A stretch of DNA of 64,000 nt from JAEUQQ01 sp963697285 (GTDB taxonomy: Bacteria; Acidobacteriota; Vicinamibacteria; Vicinamibacterales; JAFNAJ01). Below, piece by piece: positions 42,585 through 50,303 of the stretch (its first letter is position 1; every line of letters begins with the position of its first letter). A program made the position numbers and the translations under genes. Under the pieces are notes generated by a model that was not told the DNA's origin, made no database searches, and worked only from the letters and a program-made list of their open reading frames with translations. The stretch lies in contig CAVONI010000009.1 in NCBI GenBank assembly GCA_963697285.1, positions 1 to 64,000 on the forward strand. Reading direction: 5' to 3'.

Positions 42585-43648
42585 GAGGGAACGTTTCCGG
42601 AGACCGGCCAGCGCCACACGCCTTCGCCACCAGGCTCGCGCCTCGCCTCGGCGAGGCGGGCCGCGAGGATCTCACGCACCTGCTCGGTAGGCCACGACAC
42701 CTCGAGCGGGACCCACGCCACCGGCAGCGGAAGCGGCCGCGACGGCAGCAGGCGCATCATGTCTTTTTCGGTGGTCAGGATCAATGTGGCGCCGCTCCGG
42801 CGCGCCGCAGCGTCCATCCGCCCGATGTCGGCACGATCGAACCGGTGGTGGTCGGCAAACGCGAGGGTCTCGGCCACGTTCCAGCCGTCGGCGCGCAACG
42901 CCGCGAAGAAGCGTTCCGGTCCTGCAATCCCGGCCATGGCGAGCACGGGCGCGCTCCTGGGCTGGCGCGGCGGCGCGCCCCAGGGCTCGACGAGCCGCGG
43001 CACCCCGAGGTGACGCCCCACGGGCAACACGTGATGCGCCGCAATGCCCAGCGACACGGCCACGAGGGTGACAACGGGCACCGCTGCGGCGTCGGTGAAG
43101 ATGACGTCGGCATCCGCGAGCGCCTCGACTGGCTCGCGCAGGCGCCCTGACGGCATCATCCGGCCGGTGGCGACGTCCTCCTCGGTCACGACGACGCAGT
43201 CGAGGTCGCGCTCCAGCCGATGGTGCTGGAACCCATCGTCGAGCACGTGCACCGTGCAGCCGAGCCGCGCCTCGGCCACCACGGCGGCCAGCGCACGATC
43301 CGCTCCCACGACGACGGGAATCGTGCCGAGGGCCCGCGCGAGCATCAGCGGCTCGTCGCCTGCCGCGTCGAGATCCGCGCAGAGGCGCACGCCGTCGTGC
43401 ACCACGACGAGATCGCGCCGCGTGTCGCGTCGTGCATACCCGCGGGTCAGGATCGACGGGCGCTCGCCCATCGAGGCCAGCAATCGCGCCATCTGGGCGA
43501 CGAGCGGCGTCTTGCCGCGACCGCCGACGGCGAGGTTCCCGATCGAGATGACCGGTTGCCGCGCCGCGAGCCTGCGCGAGGGGTCAGCGCGGAACCAGCG
43601 ACGGCGCGCCAGCGCGAGTCGTCCGTGGAGGTCGGCGATCGGGCTCAT
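42581..43648 (-). CDS. lpxK: Tetraacyldisaccharide 4'-kinase LpxK
   Basis: A 355-residue membrane-associated kinase. Unusual P-loop GNLAVGGRGKTPLV (residues 38-51), and the conserved VLDDGFQHHRLERDLD. It phosphorylates the 4' position of the lipid A precursor disaccharide. Its ATG overlaps the waaA stop (ATGA) and its stop overlaps lpxL, so the three genes are tightly coupled. Confidence 0.95.
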   Translation of the reverse strand: MSPIADLHGRLALARRRWFRADPSRRLAARQPVISIGNLAVGGRGKTPLVAQMARLLASMGERPSILTRGYARRDTRRDLVVVHDGVRLCADLDAAGDEPLMLARALGTIPVVVGADRALAAVVAEARLGCTVHVLDDGFQHHRLERDLDCVVVTEEDVATGRMMPSGRLREPVEALADADVIFTDAAAVPVVTLVAVSLGIAAHHVLPVGRHLGVPRLVEPWGAPPRQPRSAPVLAMAGIAGPERFFAALRADGWNVAETLAFADHHRFDRADIGRMDAAARRSGATLILTTEKDMMRLLPSRPLPLPVAWVPLEVSWPTEQVREILAARLAEARREPGGEGVWRWPVSGNVPS

Positions 43649-44967
43649 CGCGTCTTGGGGAAGTGATGCACGATGGCGCCGCTGGGCGAGGTCGCGGGCA
43701 GGAGGCGCCCGAGCACCGTGAGCGTCCGCGCGGTGGCGCCGCGATTGGCTGCGACGATCGCGCGCGCGCTCGCCCCGAGCTTCGCGCGCCGCATCGGATC
43801 GTCGAGCAACGCCGTGAGCACGTCGGCCAGCTCGCCGGCCGATCCCACCTGCACGGCGCCGTGCTGGTCGAGGAACGTGCGCGCGATGTCGGCGAAGTTC
43901 TCCATGTGTCGGCCGAACACCACGGCCTTGCCGTGCGCGGCCGGCTCGAGGATGTTGTGCCCGCCCGCCCGCACGAGGCTGCCCCCGACGAACACCACGG
44001 TCGCGACCTCGAACAGCGCGGCGAGTTCGCCGATCGTGTCGAGCACGACCACGTCGGCACGCGGTTCCTCGTCAACCGTGAGGGCAGACCGGCGGACGAC
44101 CTTGAATCCCTCGCTGATGCACAGGGCGACCACCGCATCGAAGCGCTCGGGATGGCGGGGCACGAGGATCAGCAGCGCGTCGGGATGGCGCAGGCGCGCG
44201 CGCCTGAACGCGCGCAGCACCGGCTCGTCTTCGCCCTCGAGCGTGCTCGCGGCGATGACGACAGGACGGCCGAGCCTGACCTTGAAGAAGCGCAGCACGC
44301 GATCGCGCGCGCCGAGCTGGGGATCGACGGCATCGAACTTCAGGCTGCCGGTGACCACCACCCGCCCCGGGTCGGCGCCCAGTTCGACGAACTTCGCGGC
44401 GACGTCGGGCGTCTGCACCGCGATCATGTCGAGGTCGCCGAGCACGCGCCGCATGAACGGCCGCAGCATCCGGTAGCGCCCGAACGAGCGCGGCGACAAC
44501 CGTCCGTTCACCAGCATCGTCTTGATGCCGCGGGCCTGGCAGGCCCTGAGGACGTTGGGCCACAACTCCGTCTCCATCACCAGCAGCGCATGCGGGTGCA
44601 GCGTGTCGAGGAAGCGTCCGATGGCGCCGGGCAGGTCGACCGGGAAGTAGCAGACCCCGTCGACGGGCTGGAGGCGGGTCCGGGCGAGCGCCTGCCCGGT
44701 GGCGGTGGTCGTCGTGACGAAGAGCTTCAGCGTGGGATAGCGCTCGCGGAGGCCCGCCAGGAGCGGCCGGGCCGCGATGGCCTCGCCCACCGAGACCGCG
44801 TGGACCCAGATCGACGGCTCCGCGTCCACGTTCAGGCCGACCGGTACACGCCCGAACCGCTCGGCGAGACTGCCCAGGTACTTGCCGTGACGGAACACCT
44901 GCCAGGCGAACCACGGCAGGGCCAGGACGGCAGCGACGGCGGCGATGAGGGTGTAGGCGAGGTACGT
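43645..44967 (-). CDS. waaA: Kdo transferase WaaA, with no ordinary start codon
   Basis: A GT30 enzyme of about 440 residues. The N-terminal membrane anchor YLAYTLIAAVAAVLALPWFA is followed by FRHGKYLGSLAERFG, the catalytic Glu in HAVSVGEAIAARP (E63), LWPNVLRACQARGIKTMLVN and GGHNILEPAAHGKAVVFG. It transfers Kdo to lipid IVA. No ATG, GTG or TTG is in frame between the anchor and the far upstream gapA region. The family's usual start aligns with an ACG at 44967-44965, which has GGAG 8 nt upstream. A GTG further in (QVFRHG) would remove the anchor. So either ACG is used or a base is wrong. First gene of the lipid A/core operon. Confidence 0.88.
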   Translation of the reverse strand, partial: TYLAYTLIAAVAAVLALPWFAWQVFRHGKYLGSLAERFGRVPVGLNVDAEPSIWVHAVSVGEAIAARPLLAGLRERYPTLKLFVTTTTATGQALARTRLQPVDGVCYFPVDLPGAIGRFLDTLHPHALLVMETELWPNVLRACQARGIKTMLVNGRLSPRSFGRYRMLRPFMRRVLGDLDMIAVQTPDVAAKFVELGADPGRVVVTGSLKFDAVDPQLGARDRVLRFFKVRLGRPVVIAASTLEGEDEPVLRAFRRARLRHPDALLILVPRHPERFDAVVALCISEGFKVVRRSALTVDEEPRADVVVLDTIGELAALFEVATVVFVGGSLVRAGGHNILEPAAHGKAVVFGRHMENFADIARTFLDQHGAVQVGSAGELADVLTALLDDPMRRAKLGASARAIVAANRGATARTLTVLGRLLPATSPSGAIVHHFPKTR

Positions 44968-45005
44968 GAGCGGGACTCCGGCGAGAGCGAAGGATAGACG
45001 CCGGT

Positions 45006-45035
45006 TTGACCCTCGCGCAAGGCGTTCACTAGAAT
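45006..45035 (+). promoter_or_regulatory. Sigma-70-type promoter of gapA
   Basis: TTGACC at 45006-45011 and TAGAAT at 45030-45035 with an 18-bp spacer. The predicted start near 45042 leaves a leader of about 107 nt before the gapA ATG. Confidence 0.65.
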
Positions 45036-45148
45036 CGGGTTCTCGAAGGCCTGCCCCCCAGTCACGGGCGGGCCCGCAATGCTCCGCGCCCGGCCCATCT
45101 CGCGTTCCCGCGATCGCAACCCGCGCGCACTTCCGGAGGTTCTCTTCC

Positions 45149-46156
45149 ATGGCCATCAAGGTCGGCATCAACGGCTTCGGTCGTATCGGTCGCAACATCA
45201 TGCGTGCCGCGCTGGGCAACAGCGACATCGATTTCGTCGCGGTCAACGACATCACCGATACGAAGACTCTCGCGCACCTGCTCAAGTACGACTCGATCCT
45301 CGGCAACCTCGACGCGACCATCGAGTCGGGCGAGGGCTGGATCAGCGTGAACGGCGACAAGTTCCAGGTGTTGTCGCAGAAGGACCCGGCGGCGCTGCCG
45401 TGGAAGGACCTCGGCGTCGAGGTCGTGTTCGAGGGCACGGGCAAGTTCACCAAGCGCGACGACGCGGCGAAGCACATCGCGGCGGGCGCCAGGCGCGTCA
45501 TCATCACGGCGCCGGCGACCGCGCCCGACGGCACGTTCGTGATGGGCGTCAACCACGAGCACTACGACCCGGCGAAGCACGTCGTCATCTCGAACGCGTC
45601 GTGCACCACGAACTGCCTCGCGCCGTTCGCCAAGGTCCTCAACGACCAGTTCGGCATCGTCCGCGGCTGGATGACGACGATCCACGCCTACACCAACGAC
45701 CAGAACCTGCTCGACCTTCCGCACAAGGACCTGCGCCGCGCGCGCGCGGCAGCGATGTCGATGATCCCCACGACCACCGGCGCCGCGAAGGCGGTCGGCG
45801 AGGTGCTGCCCGAGCTGAAGGGGAAGCTCGACGGCTTCGCCATGCGCGTGCCGACCCCGAACGTGTCGGTCGTCGACCTGGCGGTGCTGGTCGAGAAGAA
45901 GACCACCGCTGACGAGATCAACGCCGCGTTCCGTGCGGCCGCGGGCGGGGCGATGAAGGGGATCCTGGCGGTCGAGGACGCGCCGCTGGTGTCGATCGAC
46001 TTCCGCAAGAACTCGAACTCGTCGATCGTCGACAGCGCCTACACCAAGGTCATGGGTGGCGACTTCGTGAAGGTGCTCTCGTGGTACGACAACGAGTGGG
46101 GCTACTCGTGCCGCTGCGTGGATCTCGTGAAGTACCTCGCCAGCAAGGGCCTGTAG
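45149..46156 (+). CDS. gapA: Glyceraldehyde-3-phosphate dehydrogenase, type I
   Basis: A 335-residue NAD-type GAPDH. The N-terminal Rossmann motif is MAIKVGINGFGRIGRNIMRA and the catalytic cysteine is C152 in SNASCTTNCLAPF. The ATG at 45149 has GGAGG 9 nt upstream. It is the first gene of a gapA-pgk-tpiA glycolytic unit. The long upstream frame is not part of the protein. Confidence 0.97.
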   Translation: MAIKVGINGFGRIGRNIMRAALGNSDIDFVAVNDITDTKTLAHLLKYDSILGNLDATIESGEGWISVNGDKFQVLSQKDPAALPWKDLGVEVVFEGTGKFTKRDDAAKHIAAGARRVIITAPATAPDGTFVMGVNHEHYDPAKHVVISNASCTTNCLAPFAKVLNDQFGIVRGWMTTIHAYTNDQNLLDLPHKDLRRARAAAMSMIPTTTGAAKAVGEVLPELKGKLDGFAMRVPTPNVSVVDLAVLVEKKTTADEINAAFRAAAGGAMKGILAVEDAPLVSIDFRKNSNSSIVDSAYTKVMGGDFVKVLSWYDNEWGYSCRCVDLVKYLASKGL

Positions 46157-46161
46157 TCACC

Positions 46162-47403
46162 ATGGCGACCCGGTCGATCACCGATCTCCCACTGCGAGGT
46201 CGACGCGTCTTCATCCGCGTCGACTTCAACGTGCCGATCAAGAACGGCGCCATCAAGGACGACACGCGCATCCGCGCGTCGCTCCCGACCATCCGCTACG
46301 CGCTCGAGCAGGGCGCGACGGTCATCCTCGCCTCGCACCTCGGGCGCCCGAAGGGCGGCCCGAGCCCCGAGTTCAGCCTGAAGCCCGTCGCCGCGCGGCT
46401 GGCGGAACTGCTGGGCCGCGAGGTCGTGTTCGCCGACGACTGCGTGGGGCCTCTCGCCGAAGCCGCGATCGGACGGGCCGAGACAAGTCTCGCCGAGGCT
46501 GCCCCTGATCCAGCAGCGAAGGCGGAGGCAACGGGGACGGGCGCCGTCGTGCTCCTCGAGAACGTCCGCTTCCATCCCGAGGAAGAGAAGAACGACCCGG
46601 CGTTTGCCGCGCAGCTGGCGGCGCTGGCCGACGTGTACGTGAACGATGCGTTCGGCTCGGCGCATCGCGCGCACGCGTCGACCGAGGGAATCGCGCACCT
46701 CGTCAAGGAGTCGGCGGCCGGGATGCTGATGGCCGCGGAAGTCGCGTACATGGGCAAGGCACTGACAGCGCCGGATCGTCCGTTCGTGGCGATCCTGGGC
46801 GGCGCCAAGGTGTCCGACAAGCTCGAGGTCATCGAGAACCTGCTGGGCAAGGTCGATGCGCTGATCATCGGCGGCGCCATGGCGTACACGTTCTTCAAGG
46901 CCAACGGTGTGCCGGTGGGCACGTCGCTGGTCGAGGCCGACCTGGTCGACACGGCGCGCGACCTGCAGCAGCGGGCACAGGCGCGCGGTGTGCAACTGCT
47001 GCTGCCGACGGATCACGTGGTGGCGGCGAAGCTCGAGGCGGGCATCCCGAGCGAGACGCTCGACGTGGGGGATCCCGCGATCGGCGATCGCATGGGCCTC
47101 GACATCGGCCCGAAGACGGCGGCGCGGTATGCGGAGGTGATCCGGACGGCGAGGACGGTGGTCTGGAACGGCCCGATGGGGGTGTTCGAGATCGAGGCGT
47201 TCGCGAGGGGCACCAAGGCAGTGGCCGAGGCGGTGGCGAACGTGACCGGCACGACGATCATCGGTGGCGGCGACTCGATCAGCGCCGTCACGAAGGCCGG
47301 CGTTGCCGATCGCATCAGCCACATCTCGACCGGCGGCGGCGCGTCGCTCGAATTCCTCGGCGGGCGCATCCTGCCGGGGGTCGCGGTGTTGCCCGAGGCG
47401 TGA
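46162..47403 (+). CDS. pgk: Phosphoglycerate kinase
   Basis: A 413-residue enzyme with VFIRVDFNVPI, ASHLGRPKGG, and the C-terminal nucleotide site GGAKVSDKLEVIENLLGKVD and GGGDSISAVTKAGVADRISH. The start is 6 nt after the gapA stop. A short Ala-rich insert (ETSLAEAAPDPAAKAEATGT, about residue 107-126) is slightly longer than in most Pgk proteins. tpiA follows after 232 bp containing two palindromes. Confidence 0.97.
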   Translation: MATRSITDLPLRGRRVFIRVDFNVPIKNGAIKDDTRIRASLPTIRYALEQGATVILASHLGRPKGGPSPEFSLKPVAARLAELLGREVVFADDCVGPLAEAAIGRAETSLAEAAPDPAAKAEATGTGAVVLLENVRFHPEEEKNDPAFAAQLAALADVYVNDAFGSAHRAHASTEGIAHLVKESAAGMLMAAEVAYMGKALTAPDRPFVAILGGAKVSDKLEVIENLLGKVDALIIGGAMAYTFFKANGVPVGTSLVEADLVDTARDLQQRAQARGVQLLLPTDHVVAAKLEAGIPSETLDVGDPAIGDRMGLDIGPKTAARYAEVIRTARTVVWNGPMGVFEIEAFARGTKAVAEAVANVTGTTIIGGGDSISAVTKAGVADRISHISTGGGASLEFLGGRILPGVAVLPEA

Positions 47404-47412
47404 CGGCGCCAG

Positions 47413-47435
47413 CAATTGGGGTCTGACCCCAATTG
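47413..47435. repeat. GGGGTCTGACCCC palindrome, copy 1 (pgk-tpiA gap)
   Basis: CAATTGGGGTC and GACCCCAATTG around a single T, a perfect 11-bp inverted repeat, 10 bp after the pgk stop. Confidence 0.8.
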
Positions 47436-47566
47436 GTTGGCATGGGCTTGCAGACTGCCCCTCTGCGACACCGTGGGTTGACGCCCGCCCCTGCCGGGCC
47501 GGCAGCTTTGCCTGTTTTGGCTTGCGGAGTGCCGCGCAACCAGAGGTGTCGCGATGACAACCGGTG

Positions 47567-47591
47567 GGAATTGGGGTCTGACCCCAATTCC
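47567..47591. repeat. GGGGTCTGACCCC palindrome, copy 2 (pgk-tpiA gap)
   Basis: GGAATTGGGGTC and GACCCCAATTCC around a single T, a perfect 12-bp inverted repeat, 45 bp before the tpiA start. The 131 bp between the copies show no gene. Confidence 0.8.
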
Positions 47592-47635
47592 CCCAATTCC
47601 CTGATTCCAGCCAGTAGCCCGGAAAGGTTCTCTCC

Positions 47636-48388
47636 ATGCGTCGTCCGTTTTTTGCTGCCAACTGGAAGATGTTCAAGACCATCGGCGAGGCCGTCGCGTG
47701 GGGGCGGACGTTTCGCGAACTCACCCGGGACCTTGGCGATCGCGACCTCGTCGCTGCCCCGCCCTTCACGGCGCTGGCGGCGTTCGCCGCCGAAGTGAAG
47801 GGCTCGAACGTCGCCGTTGCGTCGCAGGATGTGTTCTTCGAGAAGGAAGGCGCGTTCACGGGAGCGATCAGCGCGGCGATGGTCGCCGATACCGGCGCCA
47901 CGTACGCGATCGTCGGGCACTCGGAGCGGCGACGGATCTTCGGCGACACCGACGCGTCGGTGAACCGCAAGGCGCGGACGGCAATCGCCAACGGCCTGAT
48001 CCCCATCGTCTGCATCGGCGAGACGCTCGAGGAGCGCGAGGCGAACCAGACGCTCGACGTCCTCGATCGGCAGATCAAGGATGGCCTCGACTCCATCACC
48101 GGCGACCAGGTTGCCGCGCTGGTGCTGGCCTACGAGCCCGTGTGGGCCATCGGCACCGGCCGCAACGCGACGCCGACGCAGGCAGGCGAGGCCCACGCGC
48201 ACATCCGGTCGCGGATCCGCCAGTGGTTCGGCGCCGACGCGGCCGACAAGGTGCGCATCCTCTATGGCGGATCGGTGAAACCCGACAACATCGGGGAACT
48301 GCGGCAGCAGCCCGACGTGGACGGCGCGCTCGTCGGCGGGGCGAGCCTCGATCCGGCGTCGTTCTTCGCGATCGCCTCGCGGGGGTAG
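47636..48388 (+). CDS. tpiA: Triosephosphate isomerase
   Basis: A 250-residue enzyme. Catalytic residues are K11 (AANWKMFK), H95 (IVGHSERRR) and E167 (AYEPVWAIGTG), with the C-terminal ILYGGSVKPDN loop. The ATG at 47636 is the family start. It is separated from pgk by two perfect palindromes, so it may be differentially expressed. Confidence 0.97.
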   Translation: MRRPFFAANWKMFKTIGEAVAWGRTFRELTRDLGDRDLVAAPPFTALAAFAAEVKGSNVAVASQDVFFEKEGAFTGAISAAMVADTGATYAIVGHSERRRIFGDTDASVNRKARTAIANGLIPIVCIGETLEEREANQTLDVLDRQIKDGLDSITGDQVAALVLAYEPVWAIGTGRNATPTQAGEAHAHIRSRIRQWFGADAADKVRILYGGSVKPDNIGELRQQPDVDGALVGGASLDPASFFAIASRG

Positions 48389-48418
48389 GCGCAGGGCAAC
48401 GGGCCGCGACGGGATCCC

Positions 48419-48465
48419 GGGCCGCGCCCTTCGACAGGCTCAGGGCAGGCTGGGGCGCGGCCCCT
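48419..48465. repeat. GC-rich palindrome with internal insertion, copy 11
   Basis: GGGCCGCGCC and GGCGCGGCCCC with loop insert CTTCGACAGGCTCAGGGCAG. It lies between convergent tpiA and the oxidoreductase gene; a degenerate copy follows and overlaps the stop TAG at 48509-48507. Confidence 0.75.
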
Positions 48466-48506
48466 CACCTTCACCGCCGGGCCACGGCACGGGCCCCGGG
48501 GGCGGC

Positions 48507-49514
48507 CTACGAGACCTTCACCAGCAGCTTCCCGGTGTTGCCGCCGTCGAAGAGGCGGTTGAGCGCTTCGGGAGCATTGGTGAGCCCGTCGACGACGTCG
48601 ACGCGGTACTTCAGGCGGCCTTCGAGGTACCACTTGGCCAGCGCCTGCATGGCCTCCGGGAACCTGGCGGCGTAGTCGAGGACGATGAAGCCTTCCATGC
48701 GGCCACGCTTGATGAGCAGGTTGCCGAGGTAGCGCGGGCCGGGGGGCGGCACGGCGTCGTTGTACTGCGAGATCAGGCCGCAGAGCGAGATGCGGGCGCC
48801 CTGCGCGATCTGGCTGAGCACCGCGTCGAGGATGTCGCCGCCGACGTTGTCGAAGTAGATGTTGATGCCGTCAGGACACAGGTCGCGAAGGCGGTATGCG
48901 ACCTTCTCGGTGCGGTAGTTGATGGCCGCGTCGAAGCCGAGGTCGTTGGTGATCCAGGCGCACTTGTCGTCGGTGCCGGCGATGCCGATCACGCGGCAGC
49001 CGAGGATCTTGCCGATCTGCCCCACCAGCGATCCCACGGCGCCGGCCGCTGCCGACACGACCAGCGTCTCGCCTGCCCTGGGATGCGTGATGTCGATCAG
49101 GCCGAAGTACGCGGTGGCGCCGATGTGGCCGAAGAGTCCGAGGTAGGCATCGAGCGGCAGTCCCGGCATCGGGTCCATCACCGTGACGCCGCGCCCCTCG
49201 GTGACCGCATACGACTGCCAGCCGAACATCCCCTGCACGAGCGCACCTGCGGGGAACGCGGGGTTCTCGGAGGCTTCGACCACGCCGAGCGCGATCCCGC
49301 GCATCACCTCGCCGAGGGGAATCGGCGGCAGGTAGGTGGCGGTCGCATTCGCCCAGCCGCGGTTCGTGGGATCGAGTGAGAGATACTTGACGGCGACCAG
49401 CGCCTGCCCCGGTGCGAGCTCCGGCACCGGCGTTTCGACGAACGTGAAGTTCTCGCGCGACAGGCGACCCGTGGGACGGGAGGTCAGGAGCCACTGCTGG
49501 TTGATGAGGGTCAT
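48507..49514 (-). CDS. NADP-dependent zinc-less MDR oxidoreductase (curcumin/prostaglandin reductase type)
   Basis: A 335-residue medium-chain reductase. N-terminal domain MTLINQQWLLTSRPTGRLSR, the YLSLDPTNRGWAN segment, the nucleotide site VVSAAAGAVGSLVGQIGKIL, and IYFDNVGGDILDAVL. No zinc-binding cysteine set. Family members reduce alpha,beta-unsaturated carbonyls with NADPH. It is convergent with tpiA and unrelated to glycolysis by function. Confidence 0.9.
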   Translation of the reverse strand: MTLINQQWLLTSRPTGRLSRENFTFVETPVPELAPGQALVAVKYLSLDPTNRGWANATATYLPPIPLGEVMRGIALGVVEASENPAFPAGALVQGMFGWQSYAVTEGRGVTVMDPMPGLPLDAYLGLFGHIGATAYFGLIDITHPRAGETLVVSAAAGAVGSLVGQIGKILGCRVIGIAGTDDKCAWITNDLGFDAAINYRTEKVAYRLRDLCPDGINIYFDNVGGDILDAVLSQIAQGARISLCGLISQYNDAVPPPGPRYLGNLLIKRGRMEGFIVLDYAARFPEAMQALAKWYLEGRLKYRVDVVDGLTNAPEALNRLFDGGNTGKLLVKVS

Positions 49515-49587
49515 TGGAGGATTGTAGGATCGCTGGCCGCCGGACGGGCGTGCTGTCTTCTGTTTCCTGATCCCGGCGGTCGTGATC

Positions 49588-49593
49588 TATACT
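49588..49593 (+). promoter_or_regulatory. -10 box of secG, implying a leaderless or very short leader
   Basis: TATACT lies 8 bp before the secG ATG, with a weak TTCCTG 18 bp upstream. The same arrangement as at moaB. Confidence 0.5.
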
Positions 49594-49601
49594 TTCTCGT
49601 T

Positions 49602-50003
49602 ATGCTCTATTACGCAGTCGTGTCCGTGTACATCGTCGCGTGCTTCCTGCTGATCGTTGCCGTGCTGTTGCAGCAGGGCAAGGGCGGCGATATTGCCGCG
49701 GCGTTCGGTGGTGGCAGCAGCCAGACGGCGTTCGGCGCCCGGCAGGGCGCGACGGTGCTCACCAAGGCAACGACGATCCTGGGGGCCCTGTTCATGGTGG
49801 GCGCGCTGGGATTGGCGATTCTCGGGCAGAAAGGCCCGACGTCGCTGCTTGGCGGGGTGAAGGGTCCGGCACCGGCGCCGGCACCAGCGGCAACGCCCGC
49901 GGCACCGGCCTCGACCCCGGCTCCGGTCTCGAGCACCCCGACCGCGCCGGCGACCACGCCTGGCACGCCGCCAGCCGCGCCGTCGACCCCGCAGTCGAAG
50001 TAG
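49602..50003 (+). CDS. secG: Protein translocase subunit SecG
   Basis: A 133-residue membrane protein. Two helices, YYAVVSVYIVACFLLIVAVL and TTILGALFMVGALGLAIL, flank the conserved LQQGKGGDIAAAFGGGSSQT loop. The C-terminal 50 residues are a Pro/Ala/Thr-rich tail (APAPAPAATPAAPASTPAPV), longer than in E. coli SecG. It supports the SecYEG channel. It follows the glycolytic genes, a common location, and precedes tRNA-Leu, another common neighbour. Confidence 0.93.
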   Translation: MLYYAVVSVYIVACFLLIVAVLLQQGKGGDIAAAFGGGSSQTAFGARQGATVLTKATTILGALFMVGALGLAILGQKGPTSLLGGVKGPAPAPAPAATPAAPASTPAPVSSTPTAPATTPGTPPAAPSTPQSK

Positions 50004-50088
50004 GAACGAGCACGCAGCCGGACGCCAATCCGGCTGTGGTATTCTCTCGGTCCCGATCCGCGGCAGCGCCCGTCGGGACCCACCACTT

Positions 50089-50175
50089 GCGGAAGTGGCG
50101 GAATTGGCAGACGCACCAGCTTGAGGGGCTGGCGGTAGCAATACCGTGGGGGTTCGAGTCCCCCCTTCCGCACCA
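50089..50175 (+). tRNA. tRNA-Leu(GAG)
   Basis: Acceptor stem GCGGAAG (50089-50095) pairs with CTTCCGC (50165-50171), then A and encoded CCA. The anticodon stem CCAGC/GCTGG encloses loop TTGAGGG, anticodon GAG. A long variable arm and T-loop TTCGAGT are present. Length 87 nt. Confidence 0.97.
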
Positions 50176-50303
50176 ACCTTCGCTAAACGCTCGCTGCGCT
50201 CGCAGCTGCGGTTGGCGAGCCAACCGACACCGCTACCGTCAGGCCAGGCACGCACGCTTGACTGGGCCGGTCTCGTCTGTTCAGTACCAGCACCGTCGGT
50301 GGC

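Noticed and set aside
43663..44997. A 444-residue plus-strand frame across waaA
   Set aside because: Antisense shadow; the minus strand encodes a clear Kdo transferase.
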